Below, piece by piece: positions 56,141 to 64,000 of a DNA stretch of 64,000 nt. Position 1 is the first letter of the stretch, and each line of letters opens with the position of its first letter. The notes under the pieces are model-generated. The model had not been told where the DNA came from. It was given only the letters and a program-made list of their open reading frames with translations, and made no database searches. This stretch comes from Conchocele bisecta (lineage: Eukaryota > Mollusca > Bivalvia > Lucinida > Thyasiridae), in the NCBI GenBank assembly GCA_029237695.1, contig CM055267.1, positions 11,621,043 to 11,685,042 of the forward strand, in the 5' to 3' direction. The translations under genes and the position numbers were made by a program.

Positions 56141-56650
56141 AGGTACATGCCCACTCAGTAGACACAAAATGTTATTTATATCAGAGATATCAGCTGAGAC
56201 ATTTTCGGGCAAAATAAATATTCATTCACCATTACCCCACGTACTGATTGGAATTATTATACATTTTATATCAGACATAAATTTCCACACTGATATCAGG
56301 GGCGATAATCGTGCTTCCTTAAAATTTTAACGAACATTATAATTAGTATTTATTCTCTGTATTTATTTGTTGATGTGCAATATGATCATACTTTATATTC
56401 TGTCCAAAATATTATTTTGTCAGGAGACGCATTTAATCAGCATAAATAATTAAAAAATATCATGCCTCATTTGCATATGAAAATAGCCTGATACTACCGC
56501 GCGTCACTATCAGTAAAATAAACAGTACTAAATGATTATATCTGTATAGCGGGCACTCGTAATTTTAGAACTGGTGGAATAGTGACACAATTATACACTT
56601 ATTTAATTCCTATAAAGAACATTGCGTGCCTACTGAGTGTGCATGTACCT
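56141..56650. mobile_element. MITE family 5, copy b, TTAA-flanked
   Basis: AGGTACATGCCCACTCAGTA at the left, CTACTGAGTGTGCATGTACC at the right, flanked by TTAA (56137-56140, 56651-56654). It lies opposite to copy a in internal orientation: the CGAGTGCCCGC segment is at the right end here. Confidence 0.9.
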
Positions 56651-56654
56651 TTAA

Positions 56655-58479
56655 ACTCACTCGTGAACTACCCACAAATACTCACTCACTGGCCATAGAT
56701 TATCATTGACCAGTAATGCAAATTGGTCATTTCACCACAGGCCCCTGTTGTACATTGTAAGCTAATCTTAGTAACAACACCCATGTCCCATTATAACTAA
56801 ATAGTCATGTATATTATTGCTGAATTATGATACTGGCCAGCCTCTTTTTTTCTGTTCTTAGTTTTTATTTTCAAACCCATTTATACAAACACATGCTCTA
56901 CACATTATTCACAATCACACAAGTTGCTGCAATAGTACAACAGTTAACAATGCATCTACATGTAACTACCAATACTCGATGCTTATTTAAGTATGTTTGA
57001 ACATTTTTAAGAAATGTTTGGATAGAAGAATGATAAAGATATAGAAACAGAGTGGTATGCATTAGTAGTTCGAACATCATTGCCTTCGTTGTGTAATTCT
57101 TATTGTGTAATTGTCGATATTATATAATTGTATTACATAAACATGGTTCAATTAGGCTTTGTACAAAGCCATGATGCACCAAACTGAAGGCAGCACTGTT
57201 TAGCTAATGTATTTGAATAGCAAACTTATGACCATATTTCACAGCTGTACTTGCAATATTGGGCCATGGATACAACATCAAACTTGAGGCTAACTTCCAA
57301 ATGAAAGAAATATGTGTCTAAATTTAAGAAAAACATGTCCATATTGTACATTAAATCAATGTTTCGAGTAATAAATCATGCTACACATGTATCAGTAACA
57401 TCCAGGTAATGGCAATAAATCAAACTGAACAATTACTGGGTAGTTTATTCTAAAAAATATATATAATACCATAAATTTAGCCATTTTGCACCCAGACTAA
57501 AATCCAAGATGGCCGCCACAGAGAAAACGTTCAGCATTTCCAGCATTTCCGGTCATCTAGGATTGTTATACCCATGACTAACTCAAAACATACATTTCAC
57601 ATGAGAAACAGAATTCCTGACCCCGAAAACCTATGTCTATGTGCCAATATCACCTTCGTATGTCAATTTGTTTGGATTATATCATTTTTCAGCATTTTGG
57701 CGGCCATCTCGGCGGCCATCTTGGATTTACATACACATGACTAACTCGAAACATTAATTTCATGCCAGAAATAGAATATCTGACCCCGAAAACCTATGTG
57801 TAGACACCAAGATCACCTTCCTAAGTCTATTCGTTCAGAAGATATTTCATTTCTAGCAAAATTCCAAAAAATTGCTCATTATGGGGTAGGGATAACTTTT
57901 CGCTCAAGTGGACTTCTCACAGTGCCCTAATGTATGGCAATGAGGATTGCATTATTTAGAGGATTTAATTAGCAAGTTTTGGGGAATATTTTAGAGTTCT
58001 AATTATATTATTGGGCGATTGAGACACCATCAGAGATTGAGCGACTTTCCAAAATGAAGAAAATTTGTGATAAATTTGAGTAAAATATGTCCATTGTGCA
58101 CCCCAAAGTCATGTTTATGATAGTAAATTGTGCTCATAATGTATTTTGAGAACCAGTATAATGCAAAACATCAAAATTAATAATTTATTGATGCCTAATA
58201 ATGATTTAATTTGTGAAAATAAAATATCATAAATTTAGCCATTTTGCACCCGGACTAAAATCCAAGATGGCCGCCACAGAGAAAACGTACTCGACTTGGA
58301 AGTGCTACCCAAACTTTTTTTGAAGGTCTTGTCACACCGAACAATAAAATGCAAAGTTTTGCCGTGAAAGAAAAATGTACACAAACAACCCACCAGAGCC
58401 AGGACTATATGTGAACTGGATGACATTCCATTTACGTTCCTGTATTTCATTTTATTTTTATTTTTCTTTAACGCTATTA
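56655..58479. repeat. non-coding DNA with dispersed duplications
   Basis: AAATTTAGCCATTTTGCACC, GGACTAAAATCCAAGATGGC and CGCCACAGAGAAAACGT occur at 57473 and again at 58233. A ~170-bp tandem duplication spans 57570-57830 (CATGACTAACTC, CTGACCCCGAAAACCTATGT, ATCACCTTC twice). No gene was recognised. Confidence 0.65.
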
Positions 58480-58690
58480 TTAGTATTAGCCGATCTATTT
58501 ATATATCGGATATATATTGGTTATCCATTGGTTTGTGAAAAAGTTTGTAACCACCCTTTTCTACTATATTCGGTAATCTACAAACGCGAAATTTTTTGTA
58601 TCACTTCCAAACTACATCAACCGGATAATTTTTCATTTTTGGCCATTATCTCTGTTTAAAACTTTAAATATAGCGAAATAACACAATTTG
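58480..58690 (-). repeat. dispersed repeat family 6, copy b
   Basis: Inverted relative to 30708-30905: AACTTTAAATATAGCG, GGCCATTATCTCTG and ATTCGGTAATCTACAAACGC are shared. It continues left to TAGCCGATCTATTTAT. Confidence 0.75.
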
Positions 58691-59005
58691 ACTATAAATA
58701 AACTTTTTAACTACAAGAGTTCGGTAATTTGGCTATAAATAAACGTTTTAACAAGAGTTCGGTAAACTAAAGTTAGGCGGCTTGCCTTCTATTCGTTACA
58801 AAGCGTGATATTTTTTATTCGTGATTTGATTGGACCTGACCAAGGTTGGCTCACCCAACTGACCAATCAATCTAACAGTTGCCGATCATGTGATCTTGAT
58901 ATGCGCGCCAGCTTGGAGGCCACGTGTTATTGCGCAATAATTCCAATATCTCGATACACAAAACAAAACACGTCGAAGTTTGACCTAAATTCAGTTAGTT
59001 AGACG
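58691..59005. other. non-coding DNA
   Basis: A short duplication (GTTCGGTAA, CTATAAATAAAC) lies at 58690-58760. No gene seen. Confidence 0.4.
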
Positions 59006-59220
59006 CATAATGGTTGTGAAGTGTTCTATATACGGATGTAGTCATCGTGAAGATCGCGAAAGGACACTGGAATAGTATATATTGCCTGCAGTAATCACAA
59101 ATCAAGGTGTGGAATGCGAGAAACTGAGTTCGGATCGGAGACGTGAATGGCTGGCTAGAATTGGACAAGAATTTGGGCACAAGAATATCCAAAATGTTCG
59201 GGTGTATTCGGCGCATTTGT
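59006..59220 (+). pseudogene. THAP zinc-finger domain, decayed
   Basis: From the ATG the frame reads MVVKCSIYGCSHREDRERTL, then a TAG stop at 59071, and continues YILPAVITNQG, SDRRREWLARIGQEF and NIQNVRVYSAHLLL. THAP domains are DNA-binding C2CH zinc fingers of about 90 residues, often at the N-terminus of transposases. The first two Cys (C-x4-C spacing) and the invariant Trp are present. The usual Cys before Ser-x-His-Phe is Tyr and the Phe is Leu, so one zinc ligand is lost. It probably belonged to the transposase at 60430-62279. Confidence 0.75.
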
Positions 59221-59306
59221 TATTATAAATAATCCGATAGTTCTACTTGTCAGCTGGTGAGACAATGTAAGCTGGTGTAATCATTATATTGTGTGTGAAC
59301 CCGACC

Positions 59307-59686
59307 CAGTGCTCCAGATAAGCTGCGTATTTGCGTAAATACCCAATTAAAATTGCCAAAAACCCAATTGAAATCAGAAGTAGTGAGTATCAAAAAGCAA
59401 TGAGAACAATTGTTTTACCTTTATCATGCTGCAGAAAACAATAAACAGACCATAATATAGCATATTTTTCTTATTTTCCCATGAAAACACATCCAAGGAG
59501 ACACTTCTAATGAAATGCCAAGATATGTTTTCATTTCGAAACAAACTATTCAATAATTGCTGTCTGTTGATGTGTAAACAGTAGTGTGATTTAATTTTAC
59601 CCAATTAAAATTTTGAAATACCCAATTGCTTCAGATCTGATGGAGTAACAATATACTCAATTACTAATTCCTTATCTGGAGCCCTG
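59307..59686. mobile_element. 380-bp MITE with hAT-like ends
   Basis: Left CAGTGCTCCAGATAAG and right CTTATCTGGAGCCCTG are inverted. AATACCCAATTAAAATT near the left is repeated near the right (ACCCAATTAAAATTTTG). The termini look like hAT elements, but no 8-bp target duplication was found. Confidence 0.7.
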
Positions 59687-59754
59687 CGGCCATCCACTGA
59701 ATTATAATGTTTGACACCCGTGCTGTCACTGTACTTAACATGCTTAAGACGTGC

Positions 59755-60000
59755 GAGATGGTGTATTTTGATGGACCTCAGACAATAAAAAATTGCAGTT
59801 TGTGTGGAATTTCATGAAAAATGTTTACATATTTTGCGATATTTTCTGTAATTTATGCCAAAAGTTGATGAAATTCTCAGAGCAAATGCGGAATGTCACC
59901 ATGTTGTCACCATTTATGAAAGATATTGTACATTTTGTAAATATTTTTCATCAAAGTGCGCACATGTTTGTACATGCAAAATCACATGGCGCATGTCATA
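59755..60000. mobile_element. Foldback MITE family 3, copy c
   Basis: GATATTTTCTGTAATTTATG and AAATTCTCAGAGCAAATGCG inside, AAATCACATGGCGCATGTCA at the right end. The left end is poorly preserved. Confidence 0.6.
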
Positions 60001-60429
60001 TGTATAAAATTTGTCATAAATTGTCAATATTTCAGTGATATTTCATAAGACTACACCTTTTCTTTTTTATTTCTCCTCAAAAGTGCATGTAAATGTGGTG
60101 ACCACTCATCTGAACCGTCTCAGCAAGAATGTTCAGATGGTGTAGTATGCAACATATACTTCCGAGAAGAAATAATAAAAATAAGTTATTATATTGTAAC
60201 TAAATGTGCAAAGTTACAATATCCGAAAAGTACACATGTATTTATTTGTTTTTAATATATATATCCTGTATATGTTTCAGGAAAGAAGGCAGAGTTGTAT
60301 GACCATCTTCTTCTTCTTCTTCTTCTTTATCCGTCCACTCAGTGTTGAGTAACCTCGTTGCCGAGTATAACAGCTCCTCCACCACATCTTAGCCCAAACT
60401 GGGCACCATCAGTTAATCTGGGCGGATAA
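60001..60429. other. non-coding DNA before the transposase
   Basis: A (TTC)7 run lies at 60306-60327. It may be an intron between the THAP exon and the transposase. Confidence 0.45.
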
Positions 60430-60945
60430 AAGCGCGCATCATCTACATCAAGATATGATCGGCAGCAGCAAAAGAAGAGAAGGAAGCCAGCTGAATCCAC
60501 AACTCTTGTTGGACCTGATCACACTGAGACGGGTATGGATATGGGTGACAGCGTTGATGAAGACGGCGTTCAGTCACAGACTGATGTTGATGGTCCACTC
60601 ATGGAGGCTATGTCGCTGGAGCTGCAGGAACTGCGTACAGAGAATGGGGAGCTGAAGGTAAAAGTGGCCCATTTGGAAACTAAATTCTCTGCAAGTTATG
60701 TTAAGGGTAGTGACGCGAAGGTGAAACATTTAACAGGATTACCATCATTCACAGTTCTATCTATATTGTTTAATTTTCTGGAGCCTCACCTGTCATCCGG
60801 TCTGGTCATGCCCAAATTCAAGGTAATGATATTGACATTAGTGAAATTGCGACTAAATTTGTCAAATATCTTTCTTGCGTATGAATTTGACACTACTCAA
60901 TCAACAATATCTAGACTTTTTACACGGACAATTGACTGCGGCTAA
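60430..60945 (+). pseudogene. transposase N-terminal part: coiled coil and HTH region
   Basis: The frame through GMDMGDSVDEDGVQ carries a short coiled-coil-like helix (EAMSLELQELRTENGELKVK) and then the HTH-like region usual in DDE_Tnp_4 proteins: LTGLPSFTVLSILFNFLEP, LTLVKLRLNLSNIFLAYEF, TQSTISRLF. THAP-HTH-DDE is the layout of PIF/Harbinger-ISL2EU-group transposases. The frame stops at 60943; homology resumes at 60978 in another frame. Confidence 0.75.
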
Positions 60946-60977
60946 AGAAACTCATAAGATGGCCAGAGCGTGATACA

Positions 60978-61378
60978 TTGAGAAAAACCATGTCAATGGA
61001 ATTTGGGAAGTACTTCGGCCACATGTGTGCAGTGATAATTGATTGTTTTGAGGTATTTATTGAGAAACCAAGTGGTTTGAAAGCCAGAGCAGAAACCTGG
61101 TATTCATACAAACACCACCACACTGTGAAATTTCTAATTGGAATTACTCATCAGGGCAGTGTGTCCTTCATATCGAAAGCATGGGGTGGTCGTGTGAGTG
61201 ACACGTTTGTGATAGAGAACAGTGACTTCCTGTCCAAGTTATTACCTGGGGATTTAGTGTTGGTGGACAGAGGATTGGATGTCAAGGACAGTGCTGGCTC
61301 GGTAGCTGCAGAAGTGAAGATTCCAGCATTTACGAAAGGTCGTGATCAGCTATCCCCTCTGGACGTGGAATATATGGG
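60978..61378 (+). pseudogene. transposase DDE domain, first part
   Basis: [20 protein letters not shown] contains the first catalytic Asp. [40 protein letters not shown] and [18 protein letters not shown] (second catalytic Asp in V-D-R-G) follow, then [20 protein letters not shown]. The enzyme would cut and join transposon ends using an RNase H fold. The coding sequence is interrupted right after DVEYMG at 61378 by an inserted array. It resumes at about 62025. Confidence 0.85.
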
Positions 61379-62024
61379 GCGCCGTTTTGGACTTTAATAG
61401 CACTTTGTGATATCATCACTTCAAATGGATGATATCACCTATTCAAATGGATGATATCCCCTATTCGATTGGATGATATCACCTATTTAATTTGAAGTGA
61501 TGCTATCATGCATTCGAATTGATGATATCATCACTTCAAATACATGATATTACCTATTCGAATGGATGATATCACCTATTTGAATGGGTGATATCACCTA
61601 TTTGATTTGAAGTGATGATATCATCCTTTCGAATAGGTGATATCATCACATCAAATACATATATCACCTATTCGAATGGATGATATCACCTATTTCAATG
61701 GATGATATCATCACTTCAAATCAAATAGGTGATATCACCCATTCAAATAGGTGATATCATCCATTTGAATAGGTGATATCATCCATTTGAAGTGATGATA
61801 TCACCAGTTCGAATGCATGATATCACCATTTCAGTGTCGAATAGGTGAGACAATTAATGGGAAGACAACCGTTCAATATAGTATATTTCTGTCGAACTGA
61901 ACAAATAACCCGTTCCACATGTATTCTTATGGGGTGCCGTTTTGGACTTTAATAGCACTTCGTGATATCATCACTTCAAATACATGATATCACGAAGTGC
62001 TATTAAGGTCCAAAACGGCACTCC
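61379..62024. mobile_element. array-bearing insertion inside the transposase
   Basis: GCCGTTTTGGACTTTAATAG at 61380 is inverted at the other end (CTATTAAGGTCCAAAACGGC, 62001-62020), and the same end occurs again inside at 61932. Between lie the GATATC array and an inverted copy of the neighbouring transposase sequence. It may be a foldback element or an inversion-duplication product. Confidence 0.7.
61405..61833. repeat. GATATC-rich array, ~20-bp units in both orientations
   Basis: About 20 units of GATGATATCACCTATTCGAA and its complement, with some GATGATATCATCACTTCAAA. The unit differs from that of the 43.4-kb array but shares the GATATC core. Confidence 0.95.
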
Positions 62025-62108
62025 ATAAGAATACATGTGGAACGGGTTATTTGTTCAGTTCGACAGAAATATACTATATTGAACGGTTGTCTTCCCATTA
62101 ATTGTCTC
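61847..62108. repeat. 262-bp near-perfect palindrome
   Basis: The arm GAGACAATTAATGGGAAGAC to TCGTGATATCAT (61847-61971 approximately) is followed after about 12 bases by its complement ending GTCTTCCCATTAATTGTCTC. Only two mismatches were found by eye. The right arm encodes the transposase segment around HVERVICSV; the left arm is its inverted duplicate. Confidence 0.92.
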
Positions 62109-62279
62109 ATGAACAAGGATAAGTTTGGTAAGACTGTCACTGACAATATTGTTACCGTTTCGTGTGGACTAGTAAATTTCTGTTACTCAATTGTTGATTT
62201 TAAATTAACCAAATTGATCTACACTGGTCCTTTCACTCCTCTGTGTCCTTTTGTAAATACTGAAATCTTCTTTTTCTGA
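62001..62279 (+). pseudogene. transposase DDE domain, end with catalytic Glu
   Basis: The frame reads KRHSIRIHVERVICSVRQ, which carries the expected R-I-H-V-E-R motif with the third catalytic residue, then KYTILNGCLPINCL and IVTVSCGLVNFCYSIV, the usual end of DDE_Tnp_4 domains. The stop is at 62277. With the preceding parts it gives all three catalytic residues, but split by the insertion and by frame changes. Confidence 0.85.
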
Positions 62280-62668
62280 TTCACTTATTTCGCCATCAAA
62301 CATTTACTTTTCTATTGATTGCAAGGAAAAAGCGATTCTGCGATTTCGGTCGGCTGCCGTAAACAGGTTGTCTGTCGGTCGGTATAGTCGACTATACCGA
62401 CCGACAGCCGACCTGTTTATCTGTACCATGCCGGCAGCCGACCGAAATCGCTGGATTGGTATTCCTGTGCCAGGGTGTGGAATTTCTTCATCAGATTTGC
62501 TGGCACCTTTTCAAATTAAAATAATATACATATCCCAATTCAAAACCATTTTTAATAGAAGCTAAACATGTATACTTTATCATTTATTCCATTATCATGA
62601 TTATCACATAAAGCATGTAATACTAAAGTATAAACACTCGTAGTAAGCATGATATTAATTCCTTTCAA
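62280..62668. repeat. non-coding DNA with a palindrome at 62333-62452
   Basis: GGTATAGTC|GACTATACC is the centre (62389/62390). The arms extend through CGACCGACAG and AACAGG to CGATTTCGGTCGGCTGCCG on the left and CGGCAGCCGACCGAAATCG on the right with short unpaired stretches. Confidence 0.85.
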
Positions 62669-62793
62669 TGGTAATATGACCAGTGTAGGCACAGATCAGC
62701 TTGCACATTCACATACAGGAGTGTGCCAGCAGATTAATATCCAGATTGATCAAACCCAAAAGGCCTTTTTCTCAAGCCACGGTCACATATACT
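62669..62793. mobile_element. Foldback family 2, partial copy d
   Basis: GACCAGTGTAGGCACAGATC, GTGTGCCAGCAGATTAATAT and CTCAAGCCACGGTCACATA. The left outer end is missing. Confidence 0.55.
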
Positions 62794-62835
62794 TTTCTAT
62801 ATTTGTGATGCACCGTTAGAGAAACAGTCCACTTA

Positions 62836-63054
62836 CTTCGCTGGTGCTGTACTCCGTGCCGATGGAAATATTTCAAGACAATCCACCTGAAAAATACAAT
62901 AGACGCCATTAATTGTAAAAAAAAATGTTTCCAGACGAGTAGTAATTTTATTGATTTTTTAACACTCATCTAGAAACATTTTATAATGGTGCATATTGTA
63001 TTTTTCAAGTGGATTGTCTTACATTTTCCATCGGCGCGGAGTGCAGCACCAGTG
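62836..63054. repeat. inverted repeat, ~95-bp arms
   Basis: CTGGTGCTGTACTCCGTGCC, GATGGAAA and AAGACAATCCACCTGAAAAA on the left match the complement of the right half (GGATTGTCTT, TTTCCATC, GGCGCGGAGTGCAGCACCAG). Confidence 0.85.
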
Positions 63055-63070
63055 TAATAATGATAATTAA

Positions 63071-63281
63071 GATGCACCATGTGATTTTGTACCTACAAAA
63101 ATGGGCGTAATCTCATAAAACAATTAGAAAATTTACGATATTTTCCTGGAATGACACCGAAGGATGTAGAAATTTTCAGAGCAAATGCAGAATTCTATTC
63201 CGCATTTGCTTTGAGAATTTCATCAACTTTCAGCACATTTCATGAAATTGCGCACCTGTTTGTAGGTACAAAATCACATGG
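63071..63281. mobile_element. Foldback MITE family 3, copy d
   Basis: GATGCACCATGTGATTTTGT on the left and TACAAAATCACATGGTGCGTC on the right are inverted. GCAAATGCAGAATTC and CGCATTTGCTTTGAG are at the centre. This is the best-preserved copy. Confidence 0.85.
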
Positions 63282-64000
63282 TGCGTCTCGATTATACAGA
63301 CATTATATCTGCATTGGCAATATATACATTGAAGTTCACATACAGTACTTTGCACACCAAATTAATCACCTTTTTACACGCTTGTTTTTCTTAAATTCTG
63401 ACATCTTTCTACAGTCTGGGCAATAGGTATATATATAAGATTCCGGCACCTCGTGTTAATTTATGGTACCCGGTGTTTTTATAAACTTGAATGTATAAGG
63501 TTTCCAAAAAATCTTTATGCTTGACGGAAGTCGAAAATTGCCAATATATGAGCCAATAGGTAGAACATGGTCCTTAACTTGGAAATTAGTGTAAGTTGTT
63601 CAAAAACATTTCAGATGGATATATTAAATAATTTACGTAAACTACACTAATATTCAGTATAATATTATCATATTTTCAAGATGGCCGCCAAAAATCGGGC
63701 ATTTATGAGATTTCGGTTGACTTGCTACATATTTGTGTAATGCTAAGCGCCTTCACCTATATTCAAAGGTTAATTCTTTCAACTGGAATAATATTGCAGT
63801 TAATATACTCCATTGTCAGAAAACTCAAAATGGCCGCCATGTAAATGGCAAATCCATAGTAATTTACTAAATATAACTGGGAGAATTTGGTTGGGGAGGA
63901 AATCAACACTTCTCTCACTTTTCCCTGAGATTCCGTAACTACTAAAATGTGGACATATATTGAACCCTGATTTGATCGGCTAATAACATCATGCTCTGCA
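63282..64000. other. non-coding DNA
   Basis: AAGATGGCCGCCAAAAATC at 63679 and AAAATGGCCGCCATG at 63828 are instances of a short motif recurring in repeats across the window. No gene seen. Confidence 0.4.

Overview
This is nuclear DNA of a metazoan, most likely a bivalve or other lophotrochozoan mollusc. The evidence is GT-AG introns inside coding units, very high repeat density, LINE, Ty3, THAP/DDE and Academ-type transposons, and foldback repeats of the kind I associate with bivalve genomes. There is no prokaryotic gene organisation. Species cannot be named from the sequence alone.

Only one ordinary host gene is convincing. It runs on the + strand from about 31.0 to 52.7 kb. A signal-peptide exon is followed by two cysteine-rich PAN/apple-like exons (the first with two apparent frame breaks), four 177-bp Sushi/CCP exons and a last exon with a transmembrane helix and short cytoplasmic tail. 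Every junction is phase 1, so the exons can be duplicated or dropped without changing frame. Three CCP exons are nearly identical and a truncated CCP relic lies just upstream, so the array has been expanding. The introns carry two broken LINEs (38.3-41.4 kb on +, 47.9-49.7 kb on -), an unrecognised 192-codon ORF on - at 50.0-50.6 kb, MITEs and satellite arrays.

The most distinctive content is a pair of related DNA transposons. Element B (21921-29127) has ~220-bp terminal inverted repeats, a possible 3-bp target duplication, and a broken ~1500-codon gene on -. Element A (10586-16339) is bounded by TTAA with long imperfect inverted repeats and carries a deleted relative of the same gene on +. 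Both proteins combine an N-terminal zinc-binding region, a FEN1/XPG-like nuclease with its acidic residues visible, and an eight-cysteine C-terminal motif. That combination fits the Academ superfamily. The two elements have different ends and target sites, and the ends of A are shared with small MITEs at 54.6 and 56.1 kb.

Other regions: 0-10 kb holds a minisatellite, a rearranged Ty3/gypsy fragment (4.66-5.78 kb, reverse transcriptase inverted) and a 2.4-kb element with 340-bp inverted arms. 29-32 kb holds foldback MITEs and a palindromic minisatellite. 32.5-38 kb is degenerate tandem repeats. 53-58 kb is mostly MITEs and duplicated non-coding DNA. 59.0-62.3 kb is a THAP plus DDE transposon gene interrupted by a GATATC-rich array and by a 262-bp near-perfect palindrome that duplicates part of the transposase. 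At least six short inverted-repeat families recur through the window.
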